This document shows, piece after piece, positions 35,219-45,928 of a stretch of 64,000 nt of DNA. Location: assembly GCF_020379485.1 (NCBI RefSeq), contig NW_026014737.1, positions 124,001-188,000 of the forward strand. The letters are read 5' to 3'. Position 1 is the stretch's first letter. Each line of letters begins with the position of its first letter. The position numbers and the translations under genes were made by a program. The DNA is from Brassica napus. Lineage: Eukaryota > Streptophyta > Magnoliopsida > Brassicales > Brassicaceae. A model generated the notes under the pieces. That model saw only the letters and a program-made list of their open reading frames with translations. It did not search any database and was not told the DNA's origin.

Positions 35219-36250
35219 TTGTCAGAAGACTTTCAGGAAGTCCAGACGACTTCCAAGAAGTCCAGACGACTTTCAGGAAGTCCAGACGACTTTCAGGAAG
35301 ACCAGACGACTGAAGTGGAAGTAGTCTGGAAGACTTCCTGGAAGTCGTCTAGTACATTATATTTTAGACGACTAACAGGTAAGTCGTCCCAGAAGTCTTC
35401 CAGATCTGAAAAACCTGCATATCAAATCCAGATCTGAAAAACCTGCATATCCAAAAACGTTCAAATGGCTTAAAAACAGACAAAATGAGTAGAAGATTAG
35501 ATAAATCTACATTTATAGAACACACGAAAATACATATCTAAAATTAATAGATCTACCTTTAAATGAGTGGAAGATGAGTACCATCTGATTAAAAACCTGC
35601 AAAAAAAATAAGATTCGTAAGAAAGACATGAGATAAAACTGAAAAATTCATATAAAATATGGTGTTTTCAAGTCAAAGAGATTAGAGTGGGTTTGGAGAG
35701 TTTTAGTTTGGGAAAAAAGTAAGAACTTTATATAACAAGAAGTTACCAAATGAAGAAAAATCAAACATAAAAACTTACCAAAACGCTCAACTTCCATGAA
35801 GTCCAGATTAGACGACTTCCTGGAAGTCCAGACGACTTCCAGGAAGTCGTCTGGAAGACTTCCTCGAAGTCGTCTGGAAGACTTCCTCGAAGTCGTCTGG
35901 AAGACTTCCTCAAAGTCGCCTGGAAGACTTTCTCGAAGTCGTCTCGACTTCATGGAAGTCATCTGGACTTCAAATCCAGATCGGAAAAACTTGCATATCC
36001 AAGAACGTTCAAATGACTTAAAATAGAGAAAATAAGTGGAAGATTAGATAAATCTACCTTTATAGAACACACAAAAGTACATATCTAAAATTAATAGATC
36101 TACCTTTAAATTAGTGGAAGATGAGTACCATCTGATTAAAAACCTGCAAAAGAGATAGATTAGTAAGAAATACATGAGACAAAACTGAAAAATTCATATA
36201 AAGTTTGGTGTTTTCAAGTCAAAGAGATTAGAGAGAGGTTGAAGAGTTTT
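35219..36250. repeat. Direct-repeat part of the foldback element, copy 1
   Basis: Two clusters of short tandem repeats (35219-35345 with AGTCCAGACGACTTTCAGGA units; 35800-35965 with 23-bp GTCGTCTGGAAGACTTCCTC units) are each followed by a direct repeat of about 260 bp (35440-35720 and 35990-36255) starting at CCTGCATATCCAA and containing GAAGATTAGATAAATCTAC. Translations such as EVVWKTSSKSSG are repeat artefacts, not proteins. Confidence 0.7.
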
Positions 36251-36389
36251 AGAATAATGAACATTACATTTTTGTTGTAGCCATTTGAGAGGAGGAGAGA
36301 GAATGTGTAAATTTTTCTTTATATAGGGAGGCAAAAAATCCAATCAGGTTAAATATTTTTGATTCAGACGACTTCCTAGACGACTTACT

Positions 36390-36809
36390 TCAGATCCATA
36401 TCTGGTAATCTTCTTCATTTTCATCAGAGAGTTGGTTGATGCAGCATACTAATCCATTGAACGATGCTATCATGTGCATGTTGTGCTCAGCGCTTCTTCC
36501 CGGAGGATCAACTGTAGCATGGTGTCGATAGTTGAACTTCCCTGGCTTCAACAAGTACAACTTCATGGCCTTGTCTGCTCTAGGACAAGCTATGTATGAG
36601 GGCTTCTTTCTCGACTGAGCTAGCTGTTTTGTAGCAAAATGTTTGTTCCTAATTGAGGCATGCCAGTATCTATTAACCGTTTTGAATGAACGGATAGACC
36701 TTACGGACAGTCGAGATAAGATGTCATGAAACACATCTTCGGCACCTTCTACCTTACCCCATGTCTGTGATGTCACTCGCCTTCGATGCTGAGATCGCGT
36801 CTCGACCAT
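36390..36809 (-). pseudogene. Truncated F-box gene fragment (copy C)
   Basis: The first 139 codons of an F-box gene (F-box DVFHDILSRLSVRSIRSFKT through INQLSDENEEDYQIWI), then an abrupt change to foldback-element DNA (GACGACTTACTT, then CAGATCCATATCTGG) at about 36390. The protein is clearly closer to copy D (TSQTWGKVEGAEDVFHDI, FKTVNRYWHAS) than to the adjacent copy A. The FBA region and second exon are lost, so no working product is expected. The breakpoint is the novel joint of a rearrangement. Confidence 0.82.
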
Positions 36810-38229
36810 TTTTTTGTTCGCTTCTTGTTGCTAAGGCTCTGCATGGACAAAAAAAACATCGATTAGCCCATAAAAAAAGGTTTCAGAAACAGATATATTT
36901 GCAACATGTGTGTGTATTTATCTGACTGTAAGCAGCACACAACTGCTAACTACTCATACATAAACATAGTTACCCCTTGGTATCCATCAGATAAAGACCA
37001 AAAAAAAAGAGCTAACAAACACCAAACACCCATCAGAACCAAGCAAAAGGAAAATGCATCAAAGCCTTCTTTCATATCTATGCATGAGAACTTAAAATGA
37101 TAATTTCTAACAACTGAAAACTAATACCTAGAGCCTAGAAATATGATCTAAATCAGTGTTCTAAAAAGCGTTCTAGATGGCGTCGCCTAAGCGCTAAGCC
37201 TTCTAAAACATAGTTAGCCCTTGGTATCCATCAGATAAAGACCAAAAAAGAGCTAACAAACACCAAACACCCATCAGAACCAAGCAAAAGGGCTTAATAG
37301 AGAGGAAAATGCATCAAAGCCTTCTTTCATATCTATGCATAAGGAAAAACTGAAAAAAAAAGACAAAGAGCCTAGAAATATGATCTAAACCACTGTTCTA
37401 AAAAGCGATCTAGGCAGCGGTGCTTAGGGGCTAAGCCTTCTAAAACCAATGGCTATTGTTTTCTAAACCGCATAGAAAATTATAATGTCATGATAATAAA
37501 TAAGTTATTGTTAGATCGAGAAAGGAGAATCATTATACACCTATGCAAAATCAAGAATTTGTTGCAGAAGCAAAATCCGTCACCACAGAATCAAAATAAT
37601 TGTTTCATCAGCATCTATTACATATCTTCAAAGAATCCGAACCACATATAAATGATCATACCTAATCTTAACCAAAGGAAACAAATCTAACAAATTATCA
37701 TGTTGCAAAATTCAGATCTGTTAGGATTTCTCGAGCCCATATCCAACCATGCCTAGGCCGATTAGTACGATATTGTCCACTTTGGGCTTAAGAGGTAAGA
37801 CCGCATGGCTTTGCTATTGGGCTATTTCCCAGAAGATCGCGTACTAACCAGAGTTGGTGGACATCTTTTTATATACTAAATATTATTTGCCTAAACTTCT
37901 AATATGAAACTTTATTTGCATTCACAATAAAATCTTAAATACACATAAACATATCGAATACCATAATAGAGTTGCTATATACTCAAAAGTCGTCAAAAAC
38001 TATAGTTAAGTTGTTACTTTTTCGGATATTGACTTGAGGGAATGATTGAAAGTGTTCAAAAGTATTAAATCCGTCAACCACTTTAATTTAGTTGCTAAAT
38101 AATTTTGTTTTAAGATTTGACAAGAAGAAATGCTTGCAAGTCTACTTAAGCAAAAAAATAATTTTATTCTCATGGACAATTTGATATTTCAACTGACTGG
38201 AATACAGTGTATAACAAAGTACAATCTAA
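36810..38229. repeat. Upstream flank of F-box C, paralogous to the flanks of A, B and D
   Basis: Contains the same 240-bp tandem pair and the CGATATTGTCCACTTTGGGC landmark found upstream of all four F-box loci. It resembles the D flank up to about 38150 (for example GCTTGCAAGTCTACTTAAGC). It then follows the A flank into the Helitron-like segment. No gene. Confidence 0.6.
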
Positions 38230-39086
38230 TACATGCATTGCAAGTATAATTTATTTATTTTGATATATATATATTTATCATGATATTTAAAATAATTAAT
38301 AAACATTAACCTATTTTACAGATATATATAGACTAATATTTTTAAAATATATATTTTAATATATAATTATCATGATATTTAGGAATTAATAAATAGATAT
38401 TAACAATATTTACCGATAATATCCTCATTACTTTTCTCTCATTTTATAATTTTAGTGACTAATATTATAGCCAATTTATCTGATTTTTACCGAAAATATT
38501 GATCAAATACAGATTATTATAAAATTTATATATAAGTATACTAATATATCAAAATTAATCGGCTTCTTTTGTTTATTCCGTTTGATCCCTTAATATACTG
38601 AACCATATTCATATAACGTTGTTTTTTAAAAATAACATCCTCGGTACTTCCAAATCCAGACTATTTTCTTTACTTTGGTTTGGTTCAGCTTTGAAAGATT
38701 CGATTTTACCAGATTGAACACTCTTACACTATTGTTATTTTGTTAATATTTTATATTTGTGATTTTTATAATCCTTTTAGCACCACATGATTTTTTTTTC
38801 AGTCCAAATACAATATGTGTTAGTTTCAAATACAAAATTTCCTAATTTAGTTATTACTATAAAAAAGATCTTGATCCAAAATCTAAATTACATAAATAAA
38901 AATATGAAACAAAATAACATAATTAATACATTAATTACCAATATGAATATTGAAGTTTTATAATTTATAATAATTTAAAATTTGTATCTAATTTAGTTAT
39001 TATTATTTATAAAAATAAATTTTAGAACTAAAAATTGTTAGATGTATAGATATATTAATCCGCACAAGATGCATGACATCAACTAG
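38230..39086 (+). mobile_element. Helitron-like segment (copy 2)
   Basis: Nearly identical to 31980-32808, ending CTAG at 39083-39086 before T. The terminal hairpin is decayed (CCGCA-CAAGA-TGCAT) and the 5' TC is lost in an AT run. It was duplicated with its surroundings rather than inserted independently. Confidence 0.55.
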
Positions 39087-39809
39087 TAACTACAATATTT
39101 CAAAAGCAGCAATGCATAAAATCATCCGTGAACAATTTGTAGAATCACCAAAAAATTTCATACACAAAACACAATCGTTCATAACGACGATTTACCTCAA
39201 TTTTATCATTGAGATACCACTGTCAAGATTACATCCAAAATCCATTGCAATTTGTCTTTGCGTTTAGAAACAGAGGGAGTCCTTAGATGGTTAGGAAAAA
39301 TGGTTTTTTTGCAGAATTGACCTACAATTTAAAGTCAACCACAAAACAAACCTCCTTTTTTTTTGAAATTGATTTTGCCCTATTCACCCCACAAGTTCAA
39401 ATAATTCACGAAAATGCAATCAATTTTTTTTTCGAAAATAATATTTCTACTCTCTCACCCTCATCATCTTCAAGTAATTACAAGATTGTCATTGTCATCA
39501 ATACTCTAACCACCATGAACAACCAATTTGAAGCTCTTAATGCTCCCAAAATCGAGTTACCCTTCTTCTTTTTCCATTCTTATGAACTAAACACAACATA
39601 TCTTTCACTTTCTCCACATTGAGCTAAAAAAACCCAAGATTTTGATTTTACATTTTTTATGGTTCATAAAGTCATAGAAGCTAACAATTCTGGGTGGGTC
39701 ACTTTCGTTTGAGATACTGTGTGCTTGGAGAAGCCTTATGTATGCCAAAGAAGTTATCTCACCAATTTTAGGTATGAAATCGAATTTTTTTCCAGATCTG
39801 TTCGTCAGA

Positions 39810-40660
39810 TGACTTACATGGGAAGTTGTCTGGCAGTAGACGACTTCCAGGTAAGTCGTCTGGTCAACGCAGAGATTATTTTTGCAATTGACTTTGAAAT
39901 CTGTTTCCTAAGACGACTGAAAGTTAAGTCGTCTGATTTTGTTTGGTTACAAAAAAATCTCCAAAGAACCTAGACGACTTACATTTCAGTGGTCATAGGT
40001 TAGTTTTGCATTTGACTGGATTATTTCAGAATTTTGACTTTCCCGGACGACTTACATTTCAGTCGTTTGGTGAAAATTGAAATATCAATATTTTATTAAC
40101 ACTATACGAATTACAATTAAATCGTTATAGGTTAGTTTTGCAATTGAAAAAAAAACTTCAATACTTAATTATACCCAAACGACTTACAATTCAGTCATCC
40201 GCCCGACGACTTACATGTAAGTCGTCCATGATTTTATTCCGAGATTCTGGTCAAACCTCGTAAATCTTGGACGACTTACAAGTAAGTCGTCTGACGGACG
40301 ACTGAATTGTAAGTTATCTATATATAATTAAATATTGAAGTTTTTTTTTCAATTGCAAAACTAACCAATAACGAATTAATTGTAAGTCGTCTAGTTTTAA
40401 AAAAAATATTGATATTTTAATTTTCACGAGACGACTGAAATGTAAGTCGTCTAGGAAAGTCAAACTTCTGAAATAATCCAGTCAAATGCAAAACTAACAT
40501 ATGACGACTGAAATGTAAGCCGTCTATCTTTTTGGAGTTTTTTTTAACCAAACAAAAGTAGACGACTTATTTTTCAGTCGTCTCAAATAACAGATTTCAA
40601 AGTCAATTGCAAAAATAACCTCTGCGTTGACCAGACGTCTTATATTTTAGTCATCTGGAA
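39810..40660. repeat. Foldback element copy 2: long inverted repeat
   Basis: Same structure as 33510-34350. CTGGTCAACGCAGAG at about 39860 pairs with its complement ending near 40634, with the centre near 40245. It differs from copy 1 at scattered bases and has one extra short palindrome near the centre (GACGACTTACAAGTAAGTCG). 40661-41519 is AT-rich without genes. Confidence 0.75.
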
Positions 40661-41519
40661 TACTTAGATTGAAGTCGTCCGCGTCGACCTAAATGGACGA
40701 CTTCTCTGGAAGTCTACTAGATGACCTCCGTGGATGTCGTCTGCGTAAATGTTTAATAAACTTGCACTTTCTCTAACACTATAAATACTTTTTAACATTT
40801 TCTTGTTAATTCATGTTTGTTAATGAATATTTGGGCTACTGAATGAAATTTATAACTTAATTGGTGATATTTATGAGGTTACCAACATTCACGTTAATTA
40901 AAGTTTCTAACTGATCCGAGAAGACTTCCGTCGAAGTCTTCTCCGCTAGTTTTTAAGTCTTCTACGTTAGTTTTTGGATAACTTGTATTCTAAGAGTGAT
41001 AAGAAACTTCAAGATATGTAAAACTGATATTTACAAAATATGTTCTCTCCCTTAATTTTACTAAATTTGACTAAGTTTTTTAACGCAAACTTATAAAAAA
41101 TATGATATGCTTTGACTAGTTACTATTGTTTGTTTCCATTTCTTAAGTATTATTGTTATAGACAATAATGATGATTATTGTTATGAGTTGGAAGAAGGGT
41201 TAAAATGTTTCTTAAAATGTTGTATCAATATGAAGCTACCAACATTCTTGTTTATTAAGATGAGAAAAAGACCATTGGAGTTTATTGTTGCATATGAGAG
41301 ATCCAAAGATAAGAAAGAGGCTATTGAAGTCTATTATTTCATTGATTTGTAAATGTGTAAACACATTGTTAGCACATGTATTACATCTTGGAAAACATTA
41401 TTATTGATTTTACAAAAAATTCACAATTAAAAGACAAGACATGCAATTCACAAAACAGACCACAAACAAAACTATTATAGATCATTCCTTTACAAAGACA
41501 AGCTTGGACTCCACTTAAT

Positions 41520-42510
41520 ATGGAAGAAGACTTTGTCAGAAGACTTTCAGGAAGTCCAGACGACTTCCAATAAGTCCAGACGACTTTCAAGAAGTCGAGA
41601 CGACTTTCAGGAAGTCCAGACGACTTTCAGGAAGTCCAGACGACTGAAGTGGAAGTAGTCTGGAAGACTTCCTGGAAGTCGTGAAGTGCATTATATTTTA
41701 GACGACTAACAGGTAAGTCGTCCCAGAAGTCTTCCAGATCTGAAAAACCTGAATATCAAATCCAGATCTGAAAAACCTGCATATCCAAAAACGTTCAAAT
41801 GACTTTAAAACAGAAAAAATGAGTGGAAGATTAGATAAATCTACATTTATAGAACACACGAAAATACATATCTAAAATTAATAGATCTACCTTTAAATGA
41901 ATGGAAGATGAGTACCATCTGATTAAAAACCTGCAAAAAAGATAAGATTAGTAAGAAAGACATGAGACAAAACTGAAAAATTCATATAAAATTTGGTGTT
42001 TTTAAGTCAAAGAGATTAGAGTGGGTTTGGAGAGTTTTAGTTTGGGAAAAAAGTAAGAACTTTATATAACAAGAAGTTACCAAATGAAGAAAAATCAAAC
42101 ATAAAAACTTACCAAAACGCTCAGATCTATTATGAAAGGTAGACTTCGTCAGAATACTTCCATGAAGTCCAGATTAGACGACTTCCTGGAAGTCCAGACG
42201 ACTTCCTGGAAGTTCAGACGAAGTCCAGACGACTTCCTGGAAGTCCAGACGACTTCCTGGAAGTCGTCTGGAAGACTTCCTCGAAGTCGTCTGGAAGACT
42301 TCCTCGAAGTCGTCTGGAAGACTTCCTCGAAGTCGTCTGGACTTCATGGAAGTCATCTGGAGGTCAAATCCAGATCTAAAAAACCTGCATATCCAAAAAC
42401 GTTCAAATGACTTAAAATAGAGAAAATGAGTGGAAGATTAGATAAATCTACCTTTATAGAACACACAAAAGTACAAGTCAAAGAGATTAGAGAGAGGTTG
42501 AAGAGTTTTA
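41520..42510. repeat. Direct-repeat part of the foldback element, copy 2
   Basis: Counterpart of 35219-36250: tandem clusters at 41520-41680 and 42170-42365 and the direct repeat at 41775-42050 and 42385-42510. The second copy is shortened by roughly 130 bp compared with copy 1 (join at GTACAAGTCAAAGAG). Confidence 0.65.
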
Positions 42511-42619
42511 GAATGATGAACATTACATTTTTGTTGCAGCCATTTGAGAGGAGGAGAGAGAATGTGTAAATTTTTCTTTATATAGGGAGACAAAAAAATC
42601 CAATCAGGTTAAATATTTT

Positions 42620-43472
42620 TGATTCAGACGACTTACTTGTAAGTCGTCCAGGAGAGTTTAATATTTTTAGCGGGAAATTAAAATATTTTTAGCGGAAAAC
42701 TAAAATAGAAGACTTTCCAGACGACTTTCCAGACGACTTACTTGTAAGTCGTCTGGTTTAAATTATTTAAGCGGGAAAATAATTTTTTTTTAAATTTTAG
42801 GCAGAAATATTTGGACGAATTACATGTAAGTCGTCTGTTTTAATTTTTTCACCAGACGACTGAAATGTAAGTCGTCTAGACCCTAAACATAACTTCTAAA
42901 CTTAATTGACTAACTAAACACTTCATAAAATCAAATTAAATTTCAAAAGTGTTTACTATACACAAAAATAAACACGTATAGGTAAAAAAATAATTTTTCA
43001 AAAAAACATTCAAGCTTTCCAAAATCTAACCCTAAGTATACATACAATACTACAATATATGTTGCCAAACCCTAGACAAAAAAATACCATGATTCACTAC
43101 CTACACTCATCTATGCTGAAAACAATTCAATTTTGTTATATTTTAATTTATATCACTTAAAATTGTTTATAAATACATGATTTTAATTTTTCGCTTCTCA
43201 AAATATTTTATTTTAAATTATAAATTATTTTTAAGATCAGCTACCAGAAGACTTATTTTGAAGTTGTCCAGACGACTTCCAACATCTTAGACGACTCAGA
43301 CGACTTATTAGGGCTATATTCATAAAAATAGCTTTTGTTTTTTTGTTTGGTCACAAAGGGCTGAACTCTAATTTCACAAGGCTTTTAGGTTAGTTTTGCA
43401 TTTGATTCAAGTTTGGATATAGGTTTAGGGTTAAAATCAAGTTGTGGGTTAGTTTTGGCAAATTCCCCTAAG

Positions 43473-43511
<39 letters not shown>
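42620..43511. repeat. Remaining part of foldback element copy 2 and an (AT)n microsatellite
   Basis: Further palindromes of the GACGACTTACTTGTAAGTCGTC kind (42628-42890, 43250-43300), then unique AT-rich DNA with GTTAGTTTTGGCAAATTCCC near 43450-43468. An (AT)n run of about 38 bp follows at 43474-43511. This part has no counterpart after copy 1, where F-box C begins instead. Confidence 0.6.
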
Positions 43512-43512
<1 letters not shown>

Positions 43513-44023
43513 TTTTTTTTTTTGAAAAAATGGTTAGGAAAGATTCGGTGAAATTTGTAGTGTAAAGTAAGGATTTTATTTATTGTTTCAACTTTCAAGA
43601 CACATTGAGAAATTGTCATAGATTTAGCAGATAGTCTTGGGAGTATCTCATGATTAGAGAGTGATGGAATTGTAGTTATGAAAAATTATGAGTTAGGTCG
43701 GCAGTCCTCCATATTGTTCATGTGGATGATTTTTGCATTTTTGCTTTCAAAATATATTTTTTTTGTTAGTGTTAAGTACTACACTGAAAAGATATTTACC
43801 ATTATCCATTTGATTTTTTTCCTAAACTTCAAAATATTTTTTTCTGAAATGTAGAAAAAATATTTATATAATGGGAAAAGGTTAAAAATCTTCAATTATA
43901 AAATTTCCGACCAAAAATTCAGCTTTTTTACTAGTAGTTTTTTTTTCTTCCAAACATGATCGATGAGACTGTAATAATTTATTTATATCATGGCTGACCA
44001 ACCCATTTTTAGTGTCCATGCTG

Positions 44024-44269
44024 TCAATGAAAATTTTGAAAGGCCTTCACTTCCCATCTGAAAGGCCTCAAAGAAGAGGTTCCTCCTGCCGGCAGAGAAT
44101 CATAATAAACTCTTGCATAGCCAAACGATTCTAAGTGCCTCAATTGATTACAATGAAAGCAGGAACCGGCATGATAAGCTCCTTTGTTCCAGATAGTTAC
44201 TGGATGTGTTTGTAAAGAGACACTCTTTCTTATATTCTTAAAAATGTTTCTGATAAATATTTTTGTCAA
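44024..44269 (-). other. Unrecognised exon-like fragment (copy B)
   Basis: Paralogue of 27214-27498. Identical through GYARVYYDSLPAGGTSSLRP, then frameshifted by an AAAGG insertion that loses the shared C-terminus. This argues against selection on the frame. Confidence 0.25.
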
Positions 44270-44482
44270 ACTATTATAAGTATTTATTTAAATAAAATTG
44301 TTTACCTATTAAAAATAGAAGAATGGACTTGGGACGGTCGCAAAAGTTTTCCTGTGTAAGCCGGGCCCTGGACAAATTACAAACGCTTCCCTTTTTATAT
44401 AAATGAAAACCTTGGTTCGGAAACACAGCTTATTACTGTTGATAAAGGTTTACAAACCGAAACAAACGATAAAACACAAAGT

Positions 44483-45928
44483 TCAAAACCAAAAGTTTAG
44501 GACATGATGCAAACCAGAAACGTTAAACGAAATGAGAAGTTTTAGAACTGAAAAATAAAAACAGAATATCCAGTGAGAAACACAGCCTCTGCAAGATAAA
44601 TCAAGCACCACCACGCAAAGACTTTGTCCATCACCACCAGCAAGCCAGAAATGATAAATACTCTTCTTCACCTTCCTTCTAGCCTCACCCCACCATTGCC
44701 TGGCTCAATAAAACAACATATCACATTGTATTAGAGAGCAATGAAGAAGGAAACATACTATCGTACATACATGTATATATAGACTATTTACAGACAAAGA
44801 GAGCTTACATGGAAGAAGGCTTTCGGTGAAGGGGAACATAGCAGGACTCGTAAATTGAGTAGGAGGCCCGCCCCTTTCTTCCCACTTTCTAGTATTCACA
44901 TGATAAGTCCACCATTGCCACTCAGTCACACACAGGATCTCCTTCTCTGATGACGTCAGGAATAATACAGTTTCAGAAAAGTTCATGAATGGCAAATAAT
45001 CTTCGATTACAAGTACCCAACTAGCTTCTTTCCACTCCCATATGTCAAAGTAATCCACATGTAGAACTACAAGTGACAGAGATCCTCCCAGGTTTATCAG
45101 ATACGTCGTAACTGTTATCCTGTCTTCGTAACGCAGGTCTGGTGAATAGTAAGGCAGCTCCATAACTCCGAATCTCTCTTCCATATCCACGTAGAGGATT
45201 ATACCAGGATCTTCCAAAGAAACAAGCCAGTAGATTTTTCCTCCTACAAAGACATGACTGGATCTGTGTGGGGTAAGAAAAACATACATTGGAAGATGAG
45301 GCACAGCGCCGATGATCCTCCACGCACCAGTGCTAGAAGAATACACCTCACACTCTATGTGCAAACCTGCTCCATTCTCACCATCAGAGACTATGCGGAA
45401 AATTTTGTACTCGCTCATGTCAGGACCATATGCAACTCCGATGCTTGGTTCAGTCCAAAACGATGGTCTGCCCTGAGGAAGAAGCAGAGTCTGTTCAGTA
45501 GAAGGATTGCAGATCCATATCTGGAAATCTTCTTCATTTTCATCAGAGAGTTGGTTGATGCAGCATACTAATCCATTGAACGATGCTATCATGAGCATGT
45601 GGTGCTCAGCGTTTCTTCCCGGAGGATCAACTGTAGCGTGGTGTCGAAAGTTGAACTCCCCTGGCTTCAACAAATACAGCTCCATAGCGTTGTTTACTCT
45701 AGGACAAGCTATGTATGAGGGCTTCTTTCTCGATTGAGCGAGATGTATCGTAGCAAAATGTTTGTCCCTAACTGAGTCACGCCAGTATCTGTTAACCGTT
45801 TTCACTGAACGGATAGACCTTACTGAGAGTCGAGATAAGATGTCACGAAAGACATCTTGTTTAGATTCTACGTCATCCCATGTCAGTGATGTCACTCGCC
45901 TGCGTTGCTGAGCTCGCGTCTCGACCAT
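44483..45928 (-). CDS. F-box protein with F-box-associated domain (copy B)
   Basis: Exons 44809-45928 and 44483-44703 give 446 aa, with the same layout as copy A: F-box (DVFRDILSRLSVRSIRSVKT), FBA-type region (FNGLVCCINQ, WICNPSTEQTLLLPQG) and second exon KKSIYHFWLAGGDGQ. It differs from A by Gln for His near the N-terminus, a two-residue insertion (GA), Thr for Ile, and an earlier stop (NFWF-stop) because TGT reads TGA. Both copies are open, so either or both may be expressed. It is predicted to be an SCF E3 ligase subunit with unknown substrate. Confidence 0.82.

Noticed and set aside
35219..36026. Open frames translating to repeated EVVWKTSSKSSG-like protein
   Set aside because: They arise on both strands from short GACGACTT repeats whose period allows open frames; there is no start context, splice support or composition of a real protein.
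33510..43300. CRISPR-like array
   Set aside because: The repeats are irregularly spaced and palindromic, the spacers are themselves duplicated, and the DNA is plant nuclear.
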